From Acetatifactor sp. (GTDB lineage: Bacteria; Bacillota; Clostridia; Lachnospirales; Lachnospiraceae): a stretch of DNA of 38,942 nucleotides. This document shows, in pieces, positions 8,627-17,184 of the stretch. A model generated the notes under the pieces. That model saw only the letters and a program-made list of their open reading frames with translations, was not told where the DNA came from and searched no databases. Numbering within the stretch: position 1 is the stretch's first letter; the number at the start of each line of letters is the position of its first letter. The translations under genes and the position numbers were made by a program. The stretch spans positions 1 to 38,942 of the forward strand of contig JAFLRM010000032.1 in assembly GCA_022511465.1 (NCBI GenBank), in the 5' to 3' direction.

Positions 8627-10060
8627 ATGGCTGACAAGAAAATGGTAGAGGCGATCACCTCCATGGAGGAAGATTTCGCCCAGTGGTACACGGATGTGGT
8701 GAAGAAGGCTGAGTTGATCGACTACACCAGCGTGAAGGGATGTATGGTGATCAAGCCAGCGGGATATGCGCTCTGGGAGCTGATCCAGAAACAGCTGGAC
8801 GAGAGATTTAAGGCGACCGGCGTGCAGAATGTATATCTTCCTATGTTTATTCCGGAGTCTTTGCTTCAGAAGGAGAAGGATCATGTGGAGGGGTTTGCTC
8901 CCGAGGTGGCGTGGGTGACCCACGGCGGCCTGAATGAGCTTCAGGAGAGACTCTGTGTACGCCCTACTTCCGAGACGTTATTCTGCGATTTTTATAAAAA
9001 TGATGTGCAGTCTTACAGAGATCTGCCCAAGGTATACAATCAGTGGTGTTCCGTGGTGCGCTGGGAGAAAGAGACCAGACCGTTCCTGCGCTCCAGAGAG
9101 TTTTTGTGGCAGGAGGGACATACTGCTCATGCTACCGCCAAGGAGGCGGAGGAGAGAACCATCCAGATGCTGAATGTGTACGCGGATTTCTGTGAGGAGG
9201 TTCTGGCAATTCCCGTTGTCAAGGGACAGAAGACGGACAAGGAGAAGTTTGCGGGCGCCGTGTCCACCTACACCATCGAGGCGCTGATGCACGACGGCAA
9301 GGCACTCCAGTCCGGCACCAGCCACAATTTTGGGGATGGTTTCGCCAAAGCCTTCGGCATCCAGTTTGCGGATAATGACAATACCTTAAAATATGTTCAT
9401 CAGACTTCCTGGGGCATGTCCACCCGTATTATCGGCGGGATCATCATGGTGCACGGCGACAACGAGGGATTGGTGCTGCCTCCCAGAGTGGCACCTATTC
9501 AGGTCTGCATCATTCCCATCCAGCAGAAGAAGGAGGGCGTTCTGGATAAGGCGTACGAGTTGAGAGACCGGCTTGCTAAAGATTTCCGCGTCAAGGTGGA
9601 TGATTCCGACAAGACTCCCGGCTGGAAATTCTCCGAGGCGGAGATGCGGGGCTATCCTATCCGCATAGAGATCGGCCCCAAGGATATAGAGGCTGGAAAG
9701 TGTATTATCTGTCGCCGTGACACCAGAGAGAAGATCGAGGTTGCCCTGGAGGAACTGGAGACAAAGGTCGGCGAGGTTCTTGAGACCATGCAGAAGGAAA
9801 TGCTGGAGAGAGCCAGAGCCCACAGGGATGAAAATACTTTTACTGCCGTCAACATGGAAGAGTTTGTGCGAATCTTCAATGAGAAGGCCGGATTTGTGAA
9901 GGCCATGTGGTGTGGTGATCAGGCTTGCGAGGATCAGATCAAGGAAAAGCTCAGTGTTACCAGCCGCTGTATGCCTTTTGAGCAGGAACAGATCGCGGAC
10001 ACCTGTGTCTGCTGCGGCAAACCCGCAAAAAAAATGGTTTACTGGGGCAGAGCATACTAG
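8627..10060 (+). CDS. proS: Proline--tRNA ligase, type 3 (archaeal/eukaryotic-like)
   Basis: The 477-aa product is a class II synthetase that charges tRNA-Pro. The length and the lack of an inserted editing domain place it in the ProS type 3 group rather than the longer bacterial type. Visible features are the CVRPTSET segment (about 110-117), the motif 2 region [21 protein letters not shown] (split here: [11 protein letters not shown] then [10 protein letters not shown]), and motif 3 around [13 protein letters not shown]-terminal domain is rich in Cys (CIICRRD, then [11 protein letters not shown]) and probably binds zinc. The protein ends in WGRAY, and a hydrophobic aromatic C-terminus is typical of this group. 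The start has AAGGAGA seven bases upstream. Expression should follow tRNA-Pro charging through the T-box leader. Confidence 0.95.
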   Translation: MADKKMVEAITSMEEDFAQWYTDVVKKAELIDYTSVKGCMVIKPAGYALWELIQKQLDERFKATGVQNVYLPMFIPESLLQKEKDHVEGFAPEVAWVTHGGLNELQERLCVRPTSETLFCDFYKNDVQSYRDLPKVYNQWCSVVRWEKETRPFLRSREFLWQEGHTAHATAKEAEERTIQMLNVYADFCEEVLAIPVVKGQKTDKEKFAGAVSTYTIEALMHDGKALQSGTSHNFGDGFAKAFGIQFADNDNTLKYVHQTSWGMSTRIIGGIIMVHGDNEGLVLPPRVAPIQVCIIPIQQKKEGVLDKAYELRDRLAKDFRVKVDDSDKTPGWKFSEAEMRGYPIRIEIGPKDIEAGKCIICRRDTREKIEVALEELETKVGEVLETMQKEMLERARAHRDENTFTAVNMEEFVRIFNEKAGFVKAMWCGDQACEDQIKEKLSVTSRCMPFEQEQIADTCVCCGKPAKKMVYWGRAY

Positions 10061-10074
10061 AAAAGGTGGGAGTC

Positions 10075-10890
10075 ATGTTTTTGGATTTGGGTGAAGAAAA
10101 ATGCCGCAGGTGTCTTTGTCTTATATGGACAGGTTTGTTGGCGACAGCGTTTTTTCTGATCTGTTCCGATCCAATGGCGGCACGGGCTGCCACTGAGCAG
10201 CAACAGGCAGAGTCTGTAGAGGAGTTTGTCAGAAGCTTTTATGAGTCATGTGCAGAGGGTGAGATCGATGTCATATGGGAGTGTATGGAAGATGATGGGT
10301 TTGATCAAGTGCACCGTCAAGCCTTGGCAGAGATCTTGCCGGAGTACGGTTTTCAGGGATATGATATCCTGATGGTGAATGTATATCCCTTAAGGGAGGC
10401 GGATTGGTGGGTAGCCACCGTAGCCTATGACATGTTGGTGGAAGGAATTGACAGCCCTCTGCCGGGATGGGAAAGCTTGCTGATACAAATGCCGGAGGGC
10501 GACAGCGGGCTTATTTTCAATGTTGCGGATCCTTCTATGGGAGATGAGATACTCCAAATTTTGGAGACAGCGGAAATCCGCGATATGAGTAATGACATAA
10601 ACAAAAGATTTAACGAAATTGTTATGCAACACCCTGAGATTTTGGAATGGATAAATGAGCTTGAACAAGCGGTAACGCTGAGAGCTGTGGATCTTGTAAG
10701 CGGAGAGACAATGCCGAAAAAGTCGGATGAAAAGTTTTATGTGGTTCAGAAGGGTGACTGCCTCTGGCATATCGCGGAGGATCGGCTTGGGGACGGTGCC
10801 CGCTGGGGAGAGCTGTATGAAGTCAACAAGAATATCATAGGCGAAGATCCTAACCTGCTATTGACCGGTATGGAATTACAGCTTCCATAA
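10075..10890 (+). CDS. LysM-domain exported protein
   Basis: The 271-aa product has an N-terminal hydrophobic signal or anchor segment (about 16-35, LIWTGLLATAFFLICSD). A middle region of about 170 residues is of unknown function. A C-terminal LysM domain (about 220-271) contains YVVQKGDCLWHIAEDRLGDG and the closing LLTGMELQLP. LysM binds N-acetylglucosamine chains of peptidoglycan, so the protein probably sits at the cell wall. I prefer the ATG at 10075, with AGGTGGG upstream, over an in-frame GTG at 10066 that lies inside that site. It begins 14 bases after proS and 66 bases before the next hydrolase start, so it may share the proS transcript. Confidence 0.8.
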   Translation: MFLDLGEEKCRRCLCLIWTGLLATAFFLICSDPMAARAATEQQQAESVEEFVRSFYESCAEGEIDVIWECMEDDGFDQVHRQALAEILPEYGFQGYDILMVNVYPLREADWWVATVAYDMLVEGIDSPLPGWESLLIQMPEGDSGLIFNVADPSMGDEILQILETAEIRDMSNDINKRFNEIVMQHPEILEWINELEQAVTLRAVDLVSGETMPKKSDEKFYVVQKGDCLWHIAEDRLGDGARWGELYEVNKNIIGEDPNLLLTGMELQLP

Positions 10891-10956
10891 AGACGGGGCA
10901 TGTACCCAGCGATAAATGGAATAGATGTCCGCCAGTGCGGAAGATTGAGAGGAAAT

Positions 10957-11784
10957 ATGATAAACATAACTTATCAGCTACAAGTAAAAGGGTCGCTGCC
11001 GGATGCAAAGCTGGTGACCTACATTCAGGACTACTCAGATGCTATGGCGATTCAGAAGAGACCGCTGATCTTGATCTGTCCCGGAGGAGGTTATCGGTAC
11101 ACCTCGGACAGAGAGTCGGAGTCCATCGCTTTGCAGTTTCTGGCGATGGGTTATCATGCGGCAGTGCTGCGCTATTCCTGCGCGCCGGCGACTTATCCCA
11201 CGTCCCTCTTGGAGCTTGCCAGCGCCATGTTGCTGATTCATGAGAATGCGGAGGAATGGCATGTGGATGCGGAGAAGATCGTTGTGCAGGGGTGTTCCGC
11301 CGGCGGTCATCTGGCGGCTTGTTTAGGAATGTTCTGGGACGAAGATTTTCTGGCCGAGGAGCTGGAGCTGAAGGAACCTGACCATGAGATCCTTCGACCG
11401 GCTGGGATGATTTTGTGTTATCCCGTGATCACGTCGGGAGAGTTTGCCCACAAAGGCTCTTTTGAAAATCTTCTGGGCGACAGGGTGGAGGAGCTCTCGG
11501 AGAAGCTGTCTCTGGAAAAGCAGGTTTCCGATAAGACCCCAAAGGCATTTATTTGGCATACCTTTACGGACGATTCCGTGCCGGTGGAAAATTCCCTGCT
11601 CTTAGTGAGCGCCATGCGAAAGGCCGGTATTCCCACAGAGTTTCATATGTATCCCGTGGGGGGACACGGGCTTGCACTGGCGAGCCGTCTGACTCAGACC
11701 AGCGACGGAAGGCATGTTCAGGAGGAGTGTACCTCATGGGTGGGACTGGCCAAGACATGGCTGGAGCATCTGTTTGAAGAGTGA
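10957..11784 (+). CDS. Alpha/beta hydrolase (acetyl-esterase/xylanase-like)
   Basis: The 275-aa product has an oxyanion-hole segment ICPGGGY (near residue 42) and the nucleophile elbow GCSAGGH with Ser114. An Asp sits in TDDSVPVEN (Asp205 or 206) and the catalytic His in VGGHGLAL (His237). This layout fits the esterase group often annotated as endo-1,4-beta-xylanase B-like or acetyl esterase (BD-FAE type). No signal peptide is seen, so it is probably cytoplasmic, and the substrate is unknown. The ATG at 10957 has GAGAGGA upstream. An upstream in-frame ATG at 10900 would add 19 residues with no family match. Confidence 0.85.
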   Translation: MINITYQLQVKGSLPDAKLVTYIQDYSDAMAIQKRPLILICPGGGYRYTSDRESESIALQFLAMGYHAAVLRYSCAPATYPTSLLELASAMLLIHENAEEWHVDAEKIVVQGCSAGGHLAACLGMFWDEDFLAEELELKEPDHEILRPAGMILCYPVITSGEFAHKGSFENLLGDRVEELSEKLSLEKQVSDKTPKAFIWHTFTDDSVPVENSLLLVSAMRKAGIPTEFHMYPVGGHGLALASRLTQTSDGRHVQEECTSWVGLAKTWLEHLFEE

Positions 11785-11830
11785 GGTTTATAATGATCAT
11801 TAAAAAAGTATAAATATGCAGAGTCTTCCA

Positions 11831-11876
11831 TTGACAGGGAGATTTTGTGTGCTATAATATCTAACTAGGTTAGATA
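11831..11876 (+). promoter_or_regulatory. Promoter with overlapping MarR-type palindromic operator
   Basis: A perfect TTGACA (11831-11836), a 16-base spacer and a perfect TATAAT (11853-11858) lie upstream of the MarR gene. Starting on the last T of the -10 is a perfect palindrome, TATCTAAC-TAG-GTTAGATA (11858-11876). A dimeric regulator bound there would block RNA polymerase, so autorepression by the MarR protein is likely (inference). Confidence 0.88.
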
Positions 11877-11893
11877 AATAAAAGGAGGATCAT

Positions 11894-12313
11894 ATGGCTT
11901 CACAAAAAGATGCGCAGGAGTTTCTAAGTAAGCTGAGATGTTGCAGGCCGCAGTCATTTTTTGGCAAGGTTGATGAATGTCAAAGGGGCACAGGATTTAT
12001 TCTTGCCTATTTGGAAGAAGTAAGTGGAGAAGTGATCGCGGGAGACCTTGCCAGAGAATTGAATGTCAGTACGGCGAGGATTGCAGCACTGCTCAAAACA
12101 ATGGAGAAAAACGAGCTTATCATTCGGTATCAGTCTGCCACGGATAACAGGCAGACTGTGGTTGAGATCACGCAGAAGGGGATTGACTACTCAGCCGCTA
12201 TGAAAAAGCAAATTTTGGAAAAAGCGGAGTTGTTGCTGGAAAAGGTTGGTAAAGAGGAACTGGATGAGTTTATTCGAATATCAATGAAGATCAAGGAAGC
12301 CCTTGATGAATAA
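11894..12313 (+). CDS. MarR-family transcriptional regulator
   Basis: The 139-aa product is a winged helix protein. The recognition helix region is DLARELNVSTARIAALLKTMEKNELI (split: DLARELNVSTARIAALL, then KTMEKNELI) at about 50-75. The wing is YQSATDNRQTVVEITQKG, a standard MarR wing with an acidic-Asn-Arg pattern. The N-terminus carries two adjacent Cys (RCCRPQ, about 16-17), which might serve redox sensing, though this is only a guess. AAAGGAGG lies seven bases before the ATG. It heads a cluster with two ABC exporter genes and a kinase-like gene, and the matching operators upstream of itself and of the exporter point to local control of drug or lipid export. Confidence 0.92.
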   Translation: MASQKDAQEFLSKLRCCRPQSFFGKVDECQRGTGFILAYLEEVSGEVIAGDLARELNVSTARIAALLKTMEKNELIIRYQSATDNRQTVVEITQKGIDYSAAMKKQILEKAELLLEKVGKEELDEFIRISMKIKEALDE

Positions 12314-12317
12314 GTGG

Positions 12318-12339
12318 CAGACTTCCGGAGGGGAGTCTG
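12318..12339 (+). terminator. Possible weak terminator/attenuator after the MarR gene
   Basis: A 9-bp stem (12318-12326 with 12331-12339, one wobble pair) and a 4-base loop are followed only by TTATAT. This may reduce, rather than stop, read-through into the exporter genes. Confidence 0.4.
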
Positions 12340-12355
12340 TTATATAAACATTGAA

Positions 12356-12371
12356 TATCTAACCCTATTAG
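12356..12371 (+). promoter_or_regulatory. Degenerate second copy of the MarR operator
   Basis: TATCTAAC-CCT-ATTAGA repeats the left arm of the 11858-11876 palindrome exactly and its right arm imperfectly. It lies about 25 bases before the first ABC exporter gene. A TATATA sequence at 12341-12346 could serve as a -10. Confidence 0.65.
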
Positions 12372-12396
12372 AAAAACAAAAAGGAGAATCGCTCGA

Positions 12397-14568
12397 ATGA
12401 GAAATATTTTTCGCAACTTGAAAAAGTATTGGTATTTTGTTCTACTGATACTGGTGCTTTTATTTGTTCAGGCATATTGTGATCTTTCCCTGCCTGACTA
12501 TACGTCAAGTTTGATTGACGTCGGAATTGCCAATTTGGGAATCGAACATGCAGTTCCTGAATATCTGTCGGAAAGTGGTTTCCAGATGATTCGCACATTT
12601 TTGACGGATGAGGAAAAGGCAGACTGGGATGCGGCCTACGTCTATCAGGAGGGAAGCGGATACTATACGCTGGCTTCCACAGAGGAAGAGGAATGGGATG
12701 GTTTAGATGAGGAGTTTTCCAAGATCATTGCGATTGTATATACAATGACATCGGGGCAGAACTCTGGGATTGAAAACGTGAATATGGCATCCATTGACTT
12801 TTCTCATATGGATATGTCCGCGGTGGATCCTGCTCAAATCAGGGGCGTTTTCCAGGAAAAGCTGGGGTCTCTGGGAGATTCCATTATCAGCTCCATGGCG
12901 AAACGGTTTTCCAGAGAGCAGTACGAACTCTGCGGAGTTGATATGAATCAGATGCAGACTGCTTTTTTATGGTCTACAGGTGGCAAGATGCTGGGAATGG
13001 CGCTTATTATGGCTCTGACGGCTATTCTGGTGGGGTTTCTGGCGTCCCGAACTGCGGCTGGCGTGGGGCGTGACCTGCGGAGCAAGGTGTTCCACAAGGT
13101 GATCAGCTTTTCCAATGCAGAGTTGGATCGATTTTCCACGGCATCCCTGATCACCAGAACGACCAATGATGTGCAGCAGATTCAGATGGCAACCGTCATG
13201 CTCCTTCGAATGGTGTTGTATGCACCGATCCTGGCTATCGGGGGCATCATCAATATCCGTCAATACAATTCCGGAATGAACTGGATCATTGTTCTGGCCG
13301 TTGCGTTGGTATTATGCCTGATCGCAGTACTGTTGTTTATAGCGATGCCGAAATTTAAGATCATGCAGATAATGGTCGATAAGGTAAATTTGGTGGCAAG
13401 AGAAATCCTCACCGGTATCCCCGTGATCCGTGCCTTTAGCAGGGAGAAAAAGGAGGAGGAGCGCTTTGATGAGGCGAACAGATCATTGATGAAAACCATG
13501 CTTTTTACAAACAGGACCATGGCGATGATGATGCCTGCGCTTATGCTGATCATGAATGGTGCGTCTGCTCTGATCATATGGGTTGCCTCACAGAGAATCG
13601 ACAGCGGTGTACTTGAGGTCGGTGCCATGACTGCGTTTATTACTTATTCCATGTTGATCATCATGGGTTTTTTGATGCTGACCATGGTTTCCATCATGCT
13701 CCCCAGAGCCGGGGTTGCCGCAGATCGTATCCAGGAAGTCATAGATACGGAGTTGACCATTGTTGACAAGGATAGTGCGGTACTGTCAGCGCCTGTCAGC
13801 GCCTCCGTTTGCTTTAACCATGTCAGCTTTAAATATCCGGATGGCGGGGAGAATGTCCTCACGAACATCGATTTTGTTGCAAAGCCCGGGCAGACCACTG
13901 CGATCATCGGAAGCACGGGTTGCGGAAAGTCCACACTGGTGAAGCTGATCCCCAGATTCTTTGATGTGACGGAAGGCTCTGTCACTGTGGGAGGAACGGA
14001 TGTTAGAGACTATTCCCTTGAGGTGCTGAGAGCACAGATTGGATATGTGCCACAGAAAGCGATACTGTTCTCCGGAGATATCCGTTCCAATATTGGCTAC
14101 GGAGCACCGAATGCTACAACAAAGGATATTGAGGAGGCAGCAGCGATCGCCCAGGCTGCCGACTTTATAGAGGAGAAGGCGGATAAATATAACAGTGCCA
14201 TTTCCCAGGGCGGCACCAATGTGTCCGGAGGTCAGAAACAGCGGCTTTCCATTGCCAGAGCCATTGCAAGGAAGCCCAAAGTTTATATCTTTGACGACAG
14301 CTTTTCCGCACTGGATTTTAAGACGGACACGGCGCTTCGCAAGGCTCTTTCCGAGAATACCAAGGATGCCACGGTCATCATTGTGGCTCAGCGTGTCAGC
14401 ACCATTCTGAACGCGGATCAGATCATTGTGCTGGAGGATGGAAAGATGATCGGCAAAGGAACTCACAGGGAGCTTGTGGAAAACTGTGAGGAATATAAAC
14501 TGATCGCGCAGTCCCAGCTGTCGGAAGCAGAGTTTCATGCCAGCATCGCAGGGAAGGAGGAATGTTAA
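12397..14568 (+). CDS. Heterodimeric ABC exporter, subunit with degenerate ATPase site
   Basis: The 723-aa product is a half-transporter (exporter fold) with permease helices first and the ATPase domain last. The first membrane helix (about 14-31) is followed by an extracellular insertion of about 150 residues (about 45-190) before the next helix. The ATPase domain shows Walker A GSTGCGKST (505-513), signature VSGGQ (609-613), Walker B VYIFDD with Asp634 where a catalytic Glu is usual, and Gln665 where the switch His is usual (VAQRVSTI). Together with the next subunit this makes one degenerate and one competent ATP site, as in TM287/288 or BmrCD. Substrates are unknown; drugs or lipids are typical. 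It follows the MarR gene and its stop abuts the next gene. Confidence 0.92.
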   Translation: MRNIFRNLKKYWYFVLLILVLLFVQAYCDLSLPDYTSSLIDVGIANLGIEHAVPEYLSESGFQMIRTFLTDEEKADWDAAYVYQEGSGYYTLASTEEEEWDGLDEEFSKIIAIVYTMTSGQNSGIENVNMASIDFSHMDMSAVDPAQIRGVFQEKLGSLGDSIISSMAKRFSREQYELCGVDMNQMQTAFLWSTGGKMLGMALIMALTAILVGFLASRTAAGVGRDLRSKVFHKVISFSNAELDRFSTASLITRTTNDVQQIQMATVMLLRMVLYAPILAIGGIINIRQYNSGMNWIIVLAVALVLCLIAVLLFIAMPKFKIMQIMVDKVNLVAREILTGIPVIRAFSREKKEEERFDEANRSLMKTMLFTNRTMAMMMPALMLIMNGASALIIWVASQRIDSGVLEVGAMTAFITYSMLIIMGFLMLTMVSIMLPRAGVAADRIQEVIDTELTIVDKDSAVLSAPVSASVCFNHVSFKYPDGGENVLTNIDFVAKPGQTTAIIGSTGCGKSTLVKLIPRFFDVTEGSVTVGGTDVRDYSLEVLRAQIGYVPQKAILFSGDIRSNIGYGAPNATTKDIEEAAAIAQAADFIEEKADKYNSAISQGGTNVSGGQKQRLSIARAIARKPKVYIFDDSFSALDFKTDTALRKALSENTKDATVIIVAQRVSTILNADQIIVLEDGKMIGKGTHRELVENCEEYKLIAQSQLSEAEFHASIAGKEEC

Positions 14569-16377
14569 ATGCCGGGACCAATGGGAGGACACGGTGGAAG
14601 ATTTTCGACCGCAAAAGCAAAGGATTTTAAAGGCACCATCAAAAAAATCATTACTTACATTGGCGGATATAAGATTGGGGTCATCGCGGTTATGATCTGC
14701 GCAGTATTAAGCGCCATATTCCATATCGTAAGCCCTAAGATCTTAGGTAAGGCGACGACCGCTTTGTCCGGGGGGCTGATGGGAAAGATCACGGGCACCG
14801 GAGGAATTGACTTTGACTATATTGGGAAAATATTGCTGACTGTGTTAGCTTTACATCTGGTAAGCTTTGTTTTCAGCATGATCCAGGGTTTTACCATGTC
14901 CGGCATCACGCAAAAACTCTGCTACAAGCTGCGCAGAGAATTGGCGGAAAAGATCAATCGCATGCCGTTAAAATATTTTGAGAGCAGGACATACGGTGAA
15001 GTGCTTTCCCGGATCACAAACGATATTGATACCTTTGGAAACGGTTTCAACCAGAGCGTGACACAGCTGATCACGTCCGTGACCACTATGATCGGCGTTG
15101 TTATAATGATGCTTTCCATCAGTCCGCTGATGACTCTGATCACGCTGCTGATCCTGCCGGTGAGCCTGACCTTTATCAGTCTGGTGATGAAGAAGTCTCA
15201 GAAATACTTTAAACAGCAGCAGGCTTATCTGGGCCATGTCAACGGGCAGGTGGAAGAGAATTATTCAGGGCATCTGGTGGTCAAGGCTTTTGGAAAAGAG
15301 AAGGATGTCATAGCGGAATTTGACCGCACCAATGCCACTCTTTTTGAATCTGCATGGAGGTCGCAGTTCTTGTCCGGATTGATGATGCCGGTTATGCAGT
15401 TCGTTGGCAATCTTGGCTATGTGGGTGTGGCAATTTCCGGTGCATTTTTGGCCATCAGGGGAAGCATTGAGATTGGCGATATTCAGGCATTTATTACCTA
15501 CGTAAAGAACTTTACACAGCCCATGCAGCAGTTGGCACAGGTGACAAATATGATGCAGTCTATGGTTGCGGCAGTAGAGCGTGTGTTTGAGTTTCTGGAG
15601 GAGGAAGAGGAGGATCAGATCACGGTAAACGCCGTGCCTGTGGAGAATGTAAAGGGAATTGTGGATTTTAAGCATGTGCGGTTTGGTTATGATCCGGATC
15701 AGGTCATCATCAAGGATTTCAATGCCCATGTGAACCAGGGACAGCAGATTGCTATCGTCGGTCCGACAGGTGCCGGTAAGACTACCATGGTAAAGCTTCT
15801 CATGCGTTTTTACGATGTGAACGGTGGTTCGATCGAGCTGGACGGACACAATCTGAAGGCATACAACCGCAATGAGCTGCGCAACGCATTTGGCATGGTT
15901 CTGCAGGATACATGGCTGTTCAAGGGAAGCATTATGGAAAATATCCGTTATGGAAGGCTGGATGCCACGGATGAGGAAGTGATCGCGGCGGCAAAGTCAG
16001 CCCACGCAGACCACTTTATCCGTACCCTTCCGGGCGGCTACAACTTTGAACTGAATGAGGACGCCACCAATGTATCCGCAGGCCAGAGGCAGCTTCTTAC
16101 CATTGCAAGAGCGATTCTGGCGGACAATCCGGTGCTGATCCTGGATGAGGCAACCTCTTCCGTGGATACAAGGACCGAGCACAGAATTCAGAAGGCCATG
16201 GATAATCTGATGAAGGGAAGGACCAGCTTTGTCATTGCCCATAGACTGAGCACCATCCGCAACGCTGATATGATCCTTGTCATGAAGGATGGCGACATCA
16301 TCGAACAGGGCAACCATGATGCACTGATGGAACAGCAAGGTTTCTATGCAGAGCTTTATAATGCTCAGTTCGCATAA
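14569..16377 (+). CDS. Heterodimeric ABC exporter, catalytic subunit
   Basis: The 602-aa half-transporter has six permease helices (about 30-320). Its ATPase domain has Walker A GPTGAGKTT (398-406), signature VSAGQ (502-506, Ala for the first Gly), canonical Walker B LILDEATSSVD (Glu527) and switch His558 (IAHRLSTI). Its intact Walker B and His pair with the canonical signature of the partner to give the hydrolysing site. Its altered signature faces the partner's degenerate Walker B. The start codon directly follows the stop of the first subunit, with GGAAGGAGG upstream, so synthesis is coupled. The cytidylate-kinase-like gene follows after 15 bases. Confidence 0.93.
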   Translation: MPGPMGGHGGRFSTAKAKDFKGTIKKIITYIGGYKIGVIAVMICAVLSAIFHIVSPKILGKATTALSGGLMGKITGTGGIDFDYIGKILLTVLALHLVSFVFSMIQGFTMSGITQKLCYKLRRELAEKINRMPLKYFESRTYGEVLSRITNDIDTFGNGFNQSVTQLITSVTTMIGVVIMMLSISPLMTLITLLILPVSLTFISLVMKKSQKYFKQQQAYLGHVNGQVEENYSGHLVVKAFGKEKDVIAEFDRTNATLFESAWRSQFLSGLMMPVMQFVGNLGYVGVAISGAFLAIRGSIEIGDIQAFITYVKNFTQPMQQLAQVTNMMQSMVAAVERVFEFLEEEEEDQITVNAVPVENVKGIVDFKHVRFGYDPDQVIIKDFNAHVNQGQQIAIVGPTGAGKTTMVKLLMRFYDVNGGSIELDGHNLKAYNRNELRNAFGMVLQDTWLFKGSIMENIRYGRLDATDEEVIAAAKSAHADHFIRTLPGGYNFELNEDATNVSAGQRQLLTIARAILADNPVLILDEATSSVDTRTEHRIQKAMDNLMKGRTSFVIAHRLSTIRNADMILVMKDGDIIEQGNHDALMEQQGFYAELYNAQFA

Positions 16378-16392
16378 TATAGGAGGTATCAC

Positions 16393-17004
16393 ATGAGATA
16401 TGATCATATAGTGATTGAACGTGAATACGGAAGCGGCGGAACCGGAATCGGACGACTGCTTTCTGAAAAAACAAATATACCCTGCTATGGAGCCGAGATA
16501 CTGGAGGGCGTTTCCGCGAAACTGCAAATTCCCATCTCGGATATTCAGCGGTATGAGGAAAGTACCACAAACAGCTTCCTGTATTCCATTTACGCATTCG
16601 GCAAAATGAATGACGGATCGGGAAATTTTCTGTCCAAGGAGAACCATATTTTTCTGGAGGAGCAAAATCTGATCCGAGAATATGCAATGCAGGGGCCGGC
16701 AATCTTTGTAGGCAGATGCGCTGCAAGCGCGCTGGAGGACAAAAGAGTCTTAAAGGTATATATCCATGCAGAACCGGAGATCAGAAAACAGCGTGCCGTG
16801 AGAGAGTATGGAATACCGGAAAATATGGCAGACAGTACTATGGCAAAGTATGACAGGAAAAGAAAGAACTATTACCTGGTCAACACGGGGAAAAAGTGGA
16901 ACGACTGGAGTAATTACGACATTATACTGGACAGTGGAACGCTGGGAGTGGAAACTTGTGTCCAGATTATTCAAGCGGCGCTTGGGTTTATAAATTTTTT
17001 ATGA
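16393..17004 (+). CDS. Cytidylate kinase-like family protein
   Basis: The 203-aa product opens with an IEREYGSGGTGIGRLL phosphate-binding segment typical of the cytidylate-kinase-like family common in Firmicutes. It continues with PAIFVGRCAASAL (about 97-109) and a lid region rich in Arg and Lys (YDRKRKNYYLVNTGKKW). These proteins are related to CMP kinase, but many have no tested activity, and this one should not be called Cmk. AGGAGG lies seven bases before the ATG. Its position as last gene of the MarR-ABC cluster is conserved-looking but unexplained; it may couple nucleotide state to export or may only be a passenger. Confidence 0.82.
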   Translation: MRYDHIVIEREYGSGGTGIGRLLSEKTNIPCYGAEILEGVSAKLQIPISDIQRYEESTTNSFLYSIYAFGKMNDGSGNFLSKENHIFLEEQNLIREYAMQGPAIFVGRCAASALEDKRVLKVYIHAEPEIRKQRAVREYGIPENMADSTMAKYDRKRKNYYLVNTGKKWNDWSNYDIILDSGTLGVETCVQIIQAALGFINFL

Positions 17005-17023
17005 GTTTTCCAACAGTTTTTCA

Positions 17024-17051
17024 TTGTTTTTTCTCAAATTTGTTTTATAAT
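17024..17051 (+). promoter_or_regulatory. Promoter of the RND efflux operon
   Basis: TTGTTT (17024-17029), a 16-base spacer and TATAAT (17046-17051) lie in an AT-rich gap about 135 bases before the adaptor gene. The long leader contains small GC hairpins (for example around 17134-17148) but no riboswitch that I recognise. Confidence 0.55.
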
Positions 17052-17184
17052 AAAATAGCGCTTTTCTTTGCGCAAACAGAGAAGTGTACATAAAAACAAT
17101 AATTCTTATCGAGGGAAGTAACAGCCGGACGGTGGAAGACCGTGGGCAGATTGGTGTAAACATAGTACAGGAAGGAAAAGAAAA

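Noticed and set aside
16393..17004. Genuine cytidylate kinase (cmk)
   Set aside because: The start motif fits the cytidylate-kinase-like family, not the standard Cmk P-loop, and the operon context is an exporter.
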